64,000 nucleotides of DNA from Symsagittifera roscoffensis (lineage: Eukaryota > Xenacoelomorpha > Acoela > Convolutidae). The translations under genes and the position numbers were made by a program. Location: the NCBI RefSeq assembly GCF_963678635.1, contig NC_087067.1, forward strand, positions 35,169,966 through 35,233,965. Direction: 5' to 3'. The notes below the pieces were generated by a model, which saw nothing but the letters and a program-made list of their open reading frames with translations, was not told where the DNA came from and ran no database searches. Of this stretch, positions 1 to 10,858 are shown in pieces. The first letter of the stretch is position 1; each line of letters begins with the position of its first letter.

Positions 1-224
1 CAAAATGCTCTCAAAACAGTTTTTACTTAGCAGCCACTTCCCAAGTCGAGCGGATTATGAAACCAGAGCAAGTACTGCACGCTCAAGCCAACTCTACAAA
101 TATTGCTTCATCAGAACATCGCTCCCCTGCCCCAAACACAGCGCAAACAAACCATACACATTAAAATAAGGGCCTTTAACATGTCCATAAAAACAGTTGA
201 ATATTACATCGGAAACCACCCTAA

Positions 225-503
225 AAATGTTCAGCGCAATTCCACCTGAAATAGACTTGAGTTAAAACAGACTCGATCGCGACGACATGGGCAAATTTGC
301 TCAGCTCCGATCAGGATACCCTCCCCTGCTGGATAATAACCGGAGTAGGTTCGACCCTAAAATCCCTAATGTCTGGAACCTGTAGTCAAGGCCCTCATGA
401 TGTCAATCACCTATTTAATGGTCGAGGTAGACCGACAGATTTAGATGTCCTTAGTCTTTGGGCTGACCACCTCAGTGTAGCTGAATTTCTTCAACTCACA
501 TAG
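225..503 (+). pseudogene. C-terminal remnant of a LINE ORF2
   Basis: Two adjacent reading frames together resemble the extreme C-terminus of a Jockey/Crack-type LINE reverse transcriptase protein. The first (about 284-383) carries FAQLRSGYPPLLDNN followed by RSRFDPKIPNVW, matching the usual pattern in which an arginine-rich LAQLRSG segment precedes a Cys-His region. The second carries GPHDVNHLFN and then SLWADHLSVAEFL before the stop at 501-503, matching the final HLFNCP...LW..P...FL block. A frameshift lies near 375-385, and the cysteine that normally follows HLFN is glycine here. No RT core is visible upstream in the window. The family assignment is from memory of LINE C-termini and is tentative. 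Confidence 0.6.
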
Positions 504-757
504 CACAGTTGAGCAGCAGAGCAATTTTCCGGAGATGAAGGATTGTCAAAAGAAACAAAAATAGCTGCCTATGAAAGAGACGCAGCCAGAACAACAATAT
601 TGATTGAAAAGAAACTACAAAACAAGTTCTTTTTTCTTTCAAACTACATCGTTTTTGGTGTATCAGTGAATCTAAATGAAAGCCTAGAATTTCGATAAAA
701 AATAAATTGAGTTCAAGTCGCAGTTTTTCTAATAAAATACACCATATGTTTACCAAC

Positions 758-1180
758 TAACAAGCCTCAATTTATAGAGCAGTAATAACATGAAAAAAAA
801 ATTGAATTTAATAAAAATAAAATGATTTTTTTTAATTTGAAATTTTTTGTGAAAATCATTCCCCCCACACGCCATATTAAAAACAAAGTGATTAAAATTT
901 GGAACGATTTCTAACACGGATTAAATCTCGGCTTAAACGTCAATAGCGCGAAATATATCGCGCTTTAATTGCTCGAAATTGGCTATTTTTAAACCCCCAT
1001 CGCTTTACGAAAAACAATCACAGGTGAAATATCTTTCCAAATTTAAGCTCAGGACAACGATAGTTTTTGAATGATATCAAAAAAAATCCCGTCAAAAGTG
1101 GCTAGTTAAAAATTGGAAATTTGTCGGAAGAAAAAAAAAACACCCCGAGCACAAATATTCCGTTAATTTCCGAGCACAAA
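758..1180 (-). repeat. Single arm of the F foldback element family
   Basis: This stretch aligns by eye to the right arm of the inverted-repeat element at 39080-40316: shared blocks include the CCCCCCACACGCCAT block, the hairpin GCGCGAAATATATCGCGC, the GGTGAAATATCTTT block and the terminal CCGAGCACAAATATTCCG. No partner arm is present nearby, so it is a half element or a decayed copy. Confidence 0.75.
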
Positions 1181-2620
1181 TAATAAAAAACAATAATAGT
1201 CTGTGTTAACATCCTAAGCATTGGCTGTACTTAATAGCTGATCAGAATGAACACATTTTATCGCAACAAAATTTGGGTGGCAACAATATTTGTGACTTAG
1301 GTTGGAAAAAAAAGATAGTTCATATTATAACACAAGCATTGCTTGTGTAAAAAAAACAGAACTTTTTTATTTGAGTATTCTTAAAATTTTCATTCATAAA
1401 AGGGCGCAAGAAGAGTTTTGATAACTAATTTTACTTGAATAACACTAAGACATAGTTAGTTTTTCAAAGTAAATTATAGGCCTATGAAAAGTTTGCTCGC
1501 TCGCTTTATTCGCTCGAAATTGGACGAAAAATAAAAAAAAAGGTTTTTTCTCGAAACTGGAAATTTTTTTTTTCGAATGTCGTTCGAATCACGACTAAAA
1601 GGGGCTTTTATATGATACATCACTCGACCCATTCCGATGAGTATTTGTGATACCTAATTTTTCGAGGAAAACAAAAAAACTAAAAAACCCAAATACAAAG
1701 TTCCTCCCCATTTTCAATGGTAGGAACAATAAAAGCATCTGTTAATTTTGCAAAACAAAAAATGAAGAAAACGGCAACAAGATTAATGACATTTCTTGTG
1801 GACGAAAATGAATCAAATAAAACATAACAAACCTTGAGGAGTCAACAAACAAACAATTGTAGTAATGTTTGTTCGGATACGTGCAGCCTAATCCTCTTGG
1901 TTTTATTTCGAACCCAAGCAATTCGAGGTTGCGGCGGTTCCGATTCGAGTATACATGATTATGTTTCGGAGTTTGCAGCCCACTATTTTCTGTCCAGCTA
2001 GAGAAAGGGCTGCTGAAACTGAGATTAACTTTTCGCAATAACTTCTTTAGTCTCATCAATTCGGCAGAAAAATCTGAAAACATGAATCCCTCAAATAAAT
2101 TATTAGCACAACAAAACAAACTGTCAAGACTCGGTCTTCATCGCTTTGTCTCATTTTTGGGTAGTGTAGATTTCTAACAAAATTGGAGCAAAATTGAAAA
2201 CAGGATTAGCGGAGACGCTTTCCATCATACAAAATATCTGTATGCCAAGAACGTGCTCAAACGTCAAATTGAAAATCAATCCCATAAATCCTAAATCTTT
2301 TCAATTGGTCAAAAACTACTTCAGCCGAACCTCGTACCGAGTTCTACCCTCTGCTTGAACCCCCAAACCTAAAATTGGAAAAAAAAACTTCTCCCAAATT
2401 GTCAACACCAACAAAACAAAATCAACCCCAAAATCAACCATAACATCTCAAATCAACTGTGAGAGATATACCTAAGAGAATTTCACTTATTAACAATGAA
2501 AACTATTCAAATTTTTTCAGCAGGGGTTGAATTTGAGAAGCGAAAAATTTAATAAGAAAAAATGATTTGAGATTTTAAAAATTTAATAAGAAAAAATGAT
2601 TTGAGATTTTTTTTTCAAAC
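1181..2620. other. No supported gene
   Basis: AT-rich sequence with short low-complexity runs. A 125-codon open frame on the minus strand (2119-1742) matches nothing I recognise and has no clear splice or promoter context. A direct repeat of about 27 bp, AATTTAATAAGAAAAAATGA plus a short extension, occurs twice between 2546 and 2608. Confidence 0.5.
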
Positions 2621-2629
2621 TTCACATCA

Positions 2630-4560
2630 CTTGATTGAGCCACGAACGGTTTTCCAGCTAAAAAGTTGTATAAAAGTTTTCCAACTTATATCAGTCACAA
2701 ATTGTGTTCAGATCAAGTGGTTTAATAACCAGATTGATGTTGTCAGTGAAGTTTCATCTCCTTGATCAACGTATTCGAAACTCAGTGTTCTTTAGAAAAA
2801 GAAAACTGGTAAGACCCAATTTTTTTTAAATCGAACAATTTACATTCAGGCTATATTTTAGGCAATATGGAGAGTATAAATACACAATTTCATCAATTTG
2901 TTTCTAATGGTTGTTGAGAAAAACTACCTTGATGCAAAAAAGCCATCACACCAAAAAAAATTCCTCCGGCTCATTTTTGAATTTATCAACTTGTAACAAT
3001 CACATTATAGCAAAAAAGCGTCGTTAAAAAGCGTTTTCTAATTACAAAACGGTGATTATCAGAACAAGATAGAAACAAGTATTTTTCCAGCATACCAAAA
3101 GCAAATTTCTAGCCAAAATTTGATTTGAAGAAAAACTTTTTGTTAAAAAACTTTATCTATCTTGACTTAGTCACAAACGGTTCTCCGGCCAAAAGACTAT
3201 GAAAATTTTACTAAAAGATATCAGCCACATAAAATCTTCATTTATTGTGGTTTCATAAAAAGAAAAATGCTGTCAGTGAAGTTTCATCTCATTGACCGAT
3301 GTGTTCGAGAGTTTTAGTATTCACTCCAAAATTGAAGATCGTGAAATGAGCCCAAAAAAATTTTACACAACTTTACTCGTCTATATTGTTTTATACAGTC
3401 TACGAGGAGTTCACATACACAATCTTAGCTTCATAAGTCCAATAGACATGACATTGAAAAAAAAATCGGCTCAACTTCAATTACTCAATTTTTAAAAGTT
3501 GCATTATGATGAACAAGGACTCTTTGGTGAGCTAATTTTATTGGTTAGACGTGGAAAATAAAAAAAAACATACAGTTAAAACGTTTTAAAGCTAATCAAA
3601 TGCTATATCTTCGCAAAATTTCAATTTCTTGAAAAGTTTCAACTTTTTTGTCAAACTTCATCATACTTGCTTTAGCCACCTATAATTTGAAGCTGAAAGT
3701 TTATCTGAGACCTTTCTGAAGTGTATTAGATACCTATGAAGATCGTTTTTTTATAAGTTTGATGATGAGATTAAATCCGTCAGTGAAGTTTAATCTCATT
3801 GAACGACATGTTAGAAAGTATCCAATGTTCACTCCAAAATTGAAGATCAAGAAATGACTCAAATTTTTTTCTGAACTTGTTTTAATTTTTGAGGTTGTTT
3901 TATAAAACCTATGAAGAGTTCGCTTACACAAATTTAGTTTTATAAACCTGACAGATGACAAGAAAATCAAAACTTGAATTCGCTCAAGTTTTAAAAATTG
4001 CCTTATGATGAACAAAGAGTCATTGAAAAGCCATCACTAGTGCCTAAAAGTGGGAGACAATTAAAATTCTTATTGGTAATGTATTATAGCTGACCAAAGG
4101 CTAATTCTCCGCCAAAACTCGACTTCAAAAAAAAATTATTTTTCAAATTTTCATCTAAGCACGCAAAATATATTTTCAAGCAAAAATTTTATCTGATACC
4201 CTTCTAAAGAACCAAAAATGAACCAAAAAAAATTTTTTTTTTCATTTTTTTTATTAAGGTATACTATACAACTTATGGAGAGTTCACATGAATAGTTTCA
4301 TCTTTATATGACGAATGGGTGATGAGAAAATCAAAAGTGAGCCGAAGGAGCCGAAATGACCCCAGACCCAAAATTTTCACCTTGCTCAAATTTGAATTTC
4401 TCAAGTTCTAGAAACCGCATTATAGCAAATAAGTGCTCGCTAGAAAGCTCTTTCCAATGAGTGGACGTAAGGCGTGTAATATTTAAAAAAAAACAGCGTT
4501 GAAAAGAATCTTAGGCTAAATAAAAAACCTAAGTTTCATTTTCCCTGCCAAAAAGTGACA
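2630..4560 (+). repeat. Degenerate tandem repeat, period about 500-540 bp
   Basis: Recurring blocks are seen at about 2650-2800, 3170-3360 and 3670-3870, with weaker traces to 4450. Each unit contains a block like AGTCACAAACGGTT, then GCTGTCAGTGAAGTTTCAT, a run resembling TTGACCGATGTGTTCGA, and CACTCCAAAATTGAAGATC. Units differ by many substitutions and small indels, so the array is old. Open frames in it are short and not conserved in phase. Confidence 0.65.
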
Positions 4561-5220
4561 CCTCTAGGGCTAAAAACTAAAATTGTGGAAAATAGCCCCC
4601 AAAAATTTTTTAATCAAAAAAACAACATCAACATCGTCTTGTTCGTTCAAAACAGGGCCTAGAGCTCATTTTATCAAAGTCGGGTTGTCAGAGTAACTAC
4701 ACTTTATTGCAGATTTTTCATTTAGGGTTAGAAAGTACGCCCTAAAAATTTTTTACAGTCCAGTTGGTTAAATTAGCTCAAGAAACTACCAAAACCGTTG
4801 AGTTTTCAAAAAAAGGATCATTTTTCGATGAGAAACAGACTTGAAAAATTTCGAGCCTCGCCCTAAGATTACGATCGACTTAAATAGCCCGAAAATTTTG
4901 AATACTTATCTTAACTCAACAATTGATACATACTCAGAAGCTAAATGAGCAGGGCTGGCCAAAAATATAAAAATAATGCCCAAAACCTTTGACCCTTTTC
5001 CCGCAAACTATAAATCGACCAAAAACTGACATTTACCTGTCACCAAATGTTTTTAGTTTTTTTCCAGTTTCTTTTCCAATAGGATATCTTAAAATTGCGT
5101 CTTATTGCGAAAAATTGAAGTCCGAAGTGTGTCAGACACCGGGAACCCTTTTGAGCCGATGCAAAAAAAAACGAGGGTGGGCACTAACCAAAAAGTGACA
5201 GGGCTAGGCTTAAATCTCCT
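4561..5220. other. No supported gene
   Basis: AT-rich sequence. A 69-codon open frame at 4989-5198 has no recognisable motif and low-complexity lysine runs at its end; I see nothing else here. Confidence 0.5.
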
Positions 5221-5250
5221 ACAAAATATCTTGAATGCTAGGCTGGATTG

Positions 5251-5455
5251 GATGCAAATATGGATGCATGGCTGAAAAGATGACTGGATACATGACTTAT
5301 GCGTGACTGAATGACTAACTGGATGGTTGCTTAGATTAATGGCTGGATGGTTGCTTGGATGATTGACTGAATGGGATGCAAATATGGATGCATGGCTGAA
5401 AAGATGACTGGATACATGACTTAATGCGTGACTAAATGACTAACTGGATGGTTGC
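5251..5455 (+). repeat. Tandem duplication with a 124-bp period
   Basis: The block beginning GATGCAAATATGGATGCATG at 5251 recurs at 5375 and both continue through GGCTGAAAAGATGACTGG to GGATGGTTGCTT. Internally each copy is built from diverged tetranucleotides of the type ATGG/ATGA, so this is an expanded simple repeat. Confidence 0.85.
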
Positions 5456-5715
5456 TTCACTGCTGTACTCTGCTATTCCCTCCACCATCTTGTCTTCCCC
5501 TGCCTTGCTTTACCCTTCCTTGTCATACCCTCTCATGCCTTAACCACGCCCAACCCTGCCTTGCACTCACTCCCCTGCCTTCTTTTGCGCTCCAATGCCT
5601 GTCTTGTCCTCCACTGCTTTGTTGTGTGCCACTGCCTTGTCTTAAACTCTTCTGCTTTACATTGTCTTCCCCTAGTTTGTCTTCCCCTTCTCCGCCTCCC
5701 TGCCCCGACTTACTT
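5456..5715 (+). repeat. Polypyrimidine minisatellite-like tract
   Basis: About 260 bp that is almost free of purine runs, made of diverged copies of a unit close to CTGCCTTGTCTTCCCC. The open frame through it encodes only Leu/Pro/Cys/Ser low-complexity sequence and is not regarded as a gene. Confidence 0.8.
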
Positions 5716-5957
5716 GTGGTCCACTGAGTCTAAAGTGTGACCTTTTTTAAATTGAGGGTGGGCAACCATAGAAATAAACAATGGCCCACAAAATTCTCAA
5801 GAAAACAGTACTAGAAACAGATGAGAATGTGTCGCTCAAAAAACCATTTAGTTAGCACCTAAATAATTGTGCGAACAAGTGAACCCTCGAGAATAAGCAG
5901 GCAGAGCAATGATAAATATATTGAAAATTACGTAAGATAAACGGCTTTTTTCCAGTT

Positions 5958-6559
5958 CTTTGGATGTGCGAAAATTGTCTCCCTGTATCGAAAGAAGTTG
6001 TTTCGCTAACTAAAGAAATTGGCGAAGTCAAGAATGAGTGCAAGAATTTGAACGAGAAATTGGACAATTTCATTACCGAGATAACATCTCAGACTAAGCG
6101 GTCCGTTGAAGCGGTGCAGAAACAGTCCATATCTCCAAAAAGTGGTCTTGGTATCCGCATTCATGGATTGGAAGAACCAAAAACCGAGAACACTGAACAA
6201 CAAATAGATGCTGAGAAGCTTCAGATTTCCGAAGTTTTCAAGAAACTTGATGTTCATGGTTTACAATCTGTGAGAGACTTTTACAGAATTGGAAAGTTAT
6301 ATCCCAACAGACCCAGAACGCTGATAGTAAGGCTTTCAAATCCTTGGGAAATGAGAAAAGCACTTGCACAAACATATTTTCTCCAAAACGCTACACCAGG
6401 TGTGTTTATATCACGTGAACTGAGTGTAGAAGACGCTTTGCTTGAAAAACGTCTCTTGAAAAAAAAAGGTTTGATCTAATCACTGAAGGTACACCGAGAG
6501 AACATATTAAAATCAATGGTTTGGAGCTGCTTGTTAATGGACAAGTTCAGAATCTATGA
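5958..6559 (+). pseudogene. LINE ORF1 (zinc finger, coiled coil, RRM-like)
   Basis: ORF1p of a CR1/L2-type LINE, an RNA-binding chaperone-like protein that coats the element's RNA. The visible N-terminus starts at WMCENC, which looks like the last Cys pair of a PHD-type finger whose beginning is decayed upstream. Residues ~10-55 are a heptad-rich coiled coil. Residues ~60-150 resemble the RRM-like core, with IRIHGLEEP, VRDFYRIGKL and RPRTLIVRLSNPWEMRKAL in the expected order. A run of nine A at 6459-6467 marks a +1 frameshift: the natural tail, with EHIKINGLELLVNGQ, continues in the next frame to the TGA at 6557-6559. Confidence 0.8.
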
Positions 6560-6560
6560 C

Positions 6561-6660
6561 TATCTACTTTCGCTATAGCTGTGTTGAATGCGCGATCTGT
6601 CAAGAAACCAAATGCATGTGGAAATTGGAAGCTCACTTTGCACACTTCAAAATAGATATT
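6561..6660 (+). pseudogene. LINE ORF2 start (endonuclease N-terminus)
   Basis: Immediately after ORF1 the frame reads FAIAVLNARSVKKP, the conserved first strand of the apurinic/apyrimidinic-like (EEP) endonuclease of LINEs. It runs to KIDI at the Penelope-like insertion and picks up again at 7624-7690 with CCISETWMNEDILDST, which contains the catalytic-type ET pair. The rest of the endonuclease is not recognisable; the R repeat follows. Confidence 0.8.
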
Positions 6661-7623
6661 AATGGACAAGTTCAGAATCTATGACTATCTACTTTCGCTA
6701 TAGCTGTGTTGAATGCGCGATCTGTCAAGGTCGTCGCGGGTTGCATCCCATGCCTTGAAAAGATCATCAGCGAGGGCAAAAACAAAAAGAACCTGGCTGA
6801 GAAAAAGAAGCCCTGTGATTATAGCAGTATTTCACCACCCATCTTGATGGTCCAATATAGGGGGAATCACAGTCAGACATTAGCAAAAAAAGTGCGCGAT
6901 ATCACCAATGCGCTGATAATATTCACGACGAGGAAATTGAAAACTTGTATGCCCTCTCTAAAATCCTGCTTTTCCAGTGAACTGAAATCAAAAGTGGTGT
7001 ACAGACTTGAATGTTGTGGGTGCAAATCCATCTATGTTGGCCAGACGGTCCGACATCTCACCACAAGGATTGAGGAACACCGAAAAGAGGATACCCCAGT
7101 TGGACAGCATATAAGGCAGTGTGGTAGTGAGCGTGGTAAGTCTGAGTTTAATTGGAAAATAATCGACCAGGCGTCCAGCAGCATCAAGTTACTTACATTA
7201 GAGGCGCTGCACATTAGGAAAGAGAGACCGGCAATTAACACGCGCGACGAGTTTAGAAGTAGGGAGCTGACACTAAGGCTATAGTTCCAGAATTGAAAAA
7301 TTCTGGCTAAAACAACAAAATTTTGAAACAACTTACATGGTAGCATAAAAATTAGCCACAAAACGAAAATGTGAAAATAAAAATGAAAACTCTCAAAAAT
7401 TTGTGACAAAATGTTTTAAAATGTTACATAATAGTTGTTACATAATTTCAGTGATATTTGTAAAGTTTTGATTGGTTGAATTTTTAAAATTTTGAAGTAA
7501 TGATGTGTGTGACACTTTTTATGATCTTTGATCATTTTGTACAGATAGTTTAGAATTTTTAAAACCTGAAGATGCACAAAATGTGCGAAAACGTTTGTTT
7601 GAATTTACAATTTTAACTCATTC
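6661..7623 (+). mobile_element. 5'-truncated Penelope-like element (PLE)
   Basis: Only the 3' third of a PLE is present. The open frame 6706-7284 encodes the C-terminus with a GIY-YIG endonuclease: VVYRLECCGCKSIYVGQTVR, then HLTTRIEEHRKEDTPVGQH, and EALHIRKERPAINTR near the end. The insertion is bounded by the 14-bp direct repeat TCAAAATAGATATT (6647-6660 and 7624-7637) inside the LINE endonuclease. Its first 68 bp (6661-6728) are not PLE but a copy of LINE sequence 6537-6604. The noncoding 3' tail is 7285-7623. The frame itself is open, so the insertion looks younger than the LINE it interrupts. Confidence 0.85.
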
Positions 7624-7692
7624 TCAAAATAGATATTTGTTGTATCAGTGAAACGTGGATGAACGAAGATATTCTAGATTCGACAATGACAG

Positions 7693-8280
7693 TACGGTGC
7701 CAAATTGTCCTTTCTAAATTAACACAGTTATGTACCACTATCCTTTGCTATCTCGTACTAGCTACAAGTCACCTTACTGCGTGAGTCCACGTTTAAATTC
7801 ACACCTAGAAACAGAGAACACTTTAGCGAATAAGTTCATACCAGCGCTTATAAAAAAAACATCATTAAAGAAAAAACTTCGCACGTTGTTCTCTCTGCAC
7901 TCTGAATCAAATAATAATAATAATAATAAACAAGAAATTAGGAAAAATAAATCCAAGGGAGTTAGCTCCCTTTCAGTTTTTGTCAAATCAAAAGTTTTAA
8001 AAGTTTAGTTTTCTGATCTTTTTACAGATCATGCATCGGCAGTCAATTCTCCACGAGCATGGATCGTTTTCGTTTAATTTCTCTTCAAAATATCTCCAGA
8101 AAACATTCGTTATTCAAAATCAACCCGTTTTCAAAATTTTTAGCTTTTATTTTGCAAAAACAAATTTTTTGATTGGCGCATGTTGGTGAAAAGCATTAGA
8201 AATTAAAGTTATCACCAATGAAAACAAGTTTTGTTCATCTGCGCATTAGTGTAACTAAAACCAAGGAAGAGCGGAAAGAG
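7693..8280 (+). repeat. Dispersed repeat R, copy 1
   Basis: Begins near TACGGTGCCAAATT and ends near GGAAGAGCGGAAAGAG. The same sequence, in whole or part, recurs at 30346-30580, 33783-34175, 36250-36355 and 36490-36670. Conserved blocks include CTGCACTCTGAATCAAA, TTGATTGGCGCATGTTGGTG and GTCTGCGCATTAGTGTAAC. In copy 1 and at 30.4 kb it is joined to L2 sequence on its right; the other copies continue into different DNA. Confidence 0.75.
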
Positions 8281-8444
8281 TTCACAGAACTTACTGCCAA
8301 AGAAAAGAACCACGCGCAAGACTTATTTCAAAGACCAGCGCAACAAAAACCAAGAAAAAGTTTCATGTGTTCTATCAACAGCAGATTTCAGCGACGCAAT
8401 AAACACCGAAGAAATGAATTTAGCAGTTAACAGCTTAATGGATT
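8281..8444 (+). pseudogene. LINE ORF2 linker, left piece
   Basis: Comparison with the copy at 30581-30735 shows this is the L2 ORF2 linker ahead of the RT; in the better preserved copy the frame reads STADFSDVIYTADMNLAVNS. The piece ends in GCTTAATGGATT (8433-8444), the left target-site duplication of the REL-type LINE. Confidence 0.7.
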
Positions 8445-8682
8445 TTTTTAATTTTTTTTCTAGGTAATCAGAAGGTCAAAAGTATCATAGTAACCGAGGT
8501 TACAGTCATGAGTCCCTTCATCATGTATTCCAGTCAAAATCCTTGGAATTTTTTAGATATGGAAGTGATAATGATAAAAGAAGATGACAAGTGTTTAAGT
8601 CCTTTTCAATTAAAATCGATACGGGTTACGTTTCTTCAATAAGAACACGCAACTCGACACGAGATAATATAGTATACAAGTG

Positions 8683-9368
8683 TTACAAGTAAAAAATTTC
8701 GTCGAAAGTTTTTTTGTCATTTATTGTTCCGAGTACGCAAGCGGCGTTCGCAATCTGTACTGCCAGGGAGATTCTCTGTTTTAAAAAGCTGCCTGCTCTG
8801 GGTTCCTCAGTGCATATGCTTAGGTTCTTACAAAGCTTGCTCAAAAAAACTTCTGTGCTGGGGCCGGCCGCGCCCTGAATTTCAAAAGCTAGCGGTTGAA
8901 AAAGATATCCATCATTTACAAGATCTTTATACTTGTCAATTTTTCGCTCTTCCGCTTCATTGGCAGCCGTACCAGGGTTACAAACAGACCCGGCATTAAT
9001 CCTACAAGGAGCTAAGGAGTCTACTACCGTTACATCCCACAAGAGCTGCTTACCATCAGCCCATGGAACGAGCGTCAAACCGTCTGGTCGCTTCTGATCG
9101 GTCCTGTAGAGGTGTCGTGGTTCTAAAACAGACGGAATGTGAGTAGATGATAGACTCTGCTTTATAAGGGCATTCAGGTTTGAATGCCTAGAGAATCTCC
9201 CTGCACTTTTGAGGCAAGAAAGACCATGCCAACATCCTCGGTAACGTCTTTTCCGCACACGCATTTATGCCGTTCGCATATTTTTGATCCTAATCGAAGT
9301 CCTATTGCAATTCTGAGTTGTTGGTTCGACAGTTTTAACCTTAAATTTTTGCACGGGATGACGTTCAA
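8683..9368 (-). pseudogene. Zinc finger and restriction-like endonuclease of the REL-LINE
   Basis: The first part (minus 9368-9230) has LGSKICERHKCVCGKDV, then the second frame continues with HGLSCLKSAGRFSRHSNLN: together a Cys/His finger of the form C..H.C.CG...HGLSC. Next come the nuclease motifs RPDGLTLVPWADGKQLLWD and T.VDSLA, resembling the PD...(D/E)XK core of R2-type REL nucleases, then EERKIDKYKDL, and the closing LKQRISLAVQIANAACVLGT. A frameshift separates the finger halves near 9230. The protein would nick the target and prime reverse transcription; this copy cannot be active. Confidence 0.8.
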
Positions 9369-9371
9369 CCA

Positions 9372-9719
9372 TTAGGAGCCAAATCTATCTTGGAACGCGT
9401 TGAACCTTTTTACGTCCGTTGGTTCGAGTCGTAAAATCAAGTCTGCAATTTCGCTGTCAAATATTGGCTCCGTCCAATTTTTTTGGATTTCATTTTCCGG
9501 AGCCATTTCAATTTTTCCAAGGTCAAACCACCGTTTAAGCGCATCATCATAGGTTCCATCCACATGCTCCAAACCAAAGATTTCGCTCAAGGCATCTTTC
9601 GCTCCTACTGCTGAGGCTAAGAAAGCGGGTAAAGCGAGTATACGAGCGGAAGAAACGCCCAAGCCACCTTTGGCTGCCGGGAGAACTGCTTGTAAAAACT
9701 GGTTATCATCCATTTTCAC
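9372..9719 (-). pseudogene. REL-LINE thumb/connection segment
   Basis: Encodes FLQAVLPAAKGGLGVSSARI followed by LALPAFLASAVGAKDAL. The pattern LP...GGLG..S....ALPAFLAS is the segment that follows the RT core in this LINE family and in other non-LTR elements. It is out of frame with the RT piece at 9898, with about 180 bp of decayed sequence between them. Confidence 0.8.
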
Positions 9720-9897
9720 GTTAGTGACCTTGCATAACGAATTTCTTAGTAATTAATCGTAACGTTCCAAAAAATCATTTTGCAAAAAAACAAGGGCTCG
9801 TACGCAAAAAATATAGGAGTTTTGGCATGCTAAAGCAATTTTTCAGCAGGTAAAAACCATAATGGGCGTCTAGTTTGTCAATGACATCCGAGATTTT

Positions 9898-10580
9898 TTA
9901 GAGCTCCTTAATTTTTTCGTCGAGCAATTCTTTTCGGCAAAGTTCGCCGATTGGAGATCCTAAAATGAGGAGTTCTTTTTTTGTTTTTATTTTTATTTTG
10001 AGGCATATTTTTCGAAATTGTGTTAATATTGAATTATACTGTGTACTAGTAGTCGGTCCCAAAAAACAAAGTTCACACTTCTCAGTGTTTAAGCTCAGGC
10101 CGTAAATTTGTTTCGATTTCAGAATGTTTTTAAGGTCCCGGAGTACTACCTTATAGTCGTCGGCTAACTTCCCATCATCTAAACACCAGATGGTAATTTT
10201 CGACACCAACTGTTTGACTAGTATATGAATTATTTCCGCAAAAAGGGGTGGGGCTTCAGGATCACCTTGCTGAGTTCCGTCTTCTGACATTATGACAGAG
10301 CTTCCGTAAAAAAGGTAACTAGGTTTACCATACGCGCAATGGGTGTAATTATACAATTCGGGGCGATTTGAATAAACATGATTTAGCATTGTTTCTCTGT
10401 TTAAAGAGTTAAAGGCATTCTTAAAATCTAGTTTCAAAAGAACAGTGCATTTTCGATTGTCGTCGCGTTCAATTAGGTTTCGAAACGAGTGCGCAGCTAT
10501 TTTGCTCCTCATTTGGTACCGCATCCTACCTGTACGTTTCCGAAAAAATTTTGTCGCTCGGAGAGGGCATTGCTTCCAGC
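9898..10580 (-). pseudogene. Reverse transcriptase domain of the REL-LINE
   Basis: Contains VLLKLDFKNAFNSLNRETML (RT motif A, catalytic Asp in LDFKNAF), SEDGTQQGDPEAPPLF (motif B), and TIWCLDDGKLADD (motif C, with the DD pair). LNTEKCEL and LILGSPIG follow as motifs D/E. Sequence upstream of 10580 in the same open frame is antisense host-LINE DNA and not part of this protein, so the RT is truncated at its N-terminus by the insertion itself. Confidence 0.85.
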
Positions 10581-10858
10581 GCTTAATGGATTGTTTGGGT
10601 AACATATATAGTCTATGTTGTCCTCTCAAGTGTGTTACAATGTCTGACAAAGACCCTCCTTTCATCACTCCGTTAGTTAAGTTACTACAAAAACAGAAAC
10701 ACGCTCATCTCAGGCGTAAACTATTGAAAAAATTATCAAGTAAAATCCGGCAACATATTGTAAGCAATGCTAGAAGTGATGCCACAAAAAGTAAAAAGTC
10801 TTGGTGAGGACGAGTGAACTTTTTCGCTCGAAAAAACACCACCAGCAATTTGAGCCAA
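10581..10858 (+). pseudogene. L2-like LINE ORF2 linker before the RT
   Basis: Begins with the right target-site duplication and reads on as MDCLGNIYSL, CVTMSDKDPPFITPLVKLL and IVSNARSDATKS. The pattern (F)PL..V....DPPFITP..K.L is the conserved linker between endonuclease and RT in CR1/L2 LINEs. The copy at 30720-30960 matches closely. The piece stops at GAGCCAA, where the Gypsy LTR begins. Confidence 0.8.

Larger units (their letters stand above)
8445..10580 (-). mobile_element. 5'-truncated LINE with restriction-like endonuclease
   Basis: Minus-strand non-LTR retrotransposon that ends at its 3' side in a poly(A) tract (TTTTTTTAATTTTTTTT on the plus strand, 8444-8459). It is flanked by the 12-bp direct repeat GCTTAATGGATT (8433-8444 and 10581-10592); the empty site is seen at about 30730. 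Order on the minus strand: RT (10580-9898), thumb/linker (9719-9372), Cys-His finger and PD-(D/E)XK-like nuclease (9368-8683), 3' UTR. The 5' end is missing within the RT fingers. The layout is that of R2-type LINEs, though the exact clade is uncertain. Confidence 0.85.
5958..10858 (+). mobile_element. L2/CR1-like LINE, 5' portion (interrupted)
   Basis: Plus-strand LINE with ORF1, the start of an apurinic-type endonuclease and the linker that precedes the RT. The same element resumes at 28492 after a Gypsy insertion. Within this portion a Penelope-like element sits at 6661-7623 and a REL-type LINE at 8445-10580. The partial copy at 30346-32660 gives the uninterrupted sequence over both the REL-LINE and the Gypsy sites. 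Family placement rests on LNARSVK and ISETW at the endonuclease start, on the ITPLVK linker and on the IKKSA.GPD...FWFFK start of the RT. Confidence 0.75.

Noticed and set aside
1742-2119. 125-codon minus-strand open frame as a host exon
   Set aside because: No recognisable domain, no clean splice sites, and composition close to background.
5452-5727. 91-codon Leu/Pro/Cys-rich open frame
   Set aside because: It is a translation of the polypyrimidine minisatellite and has no other support.
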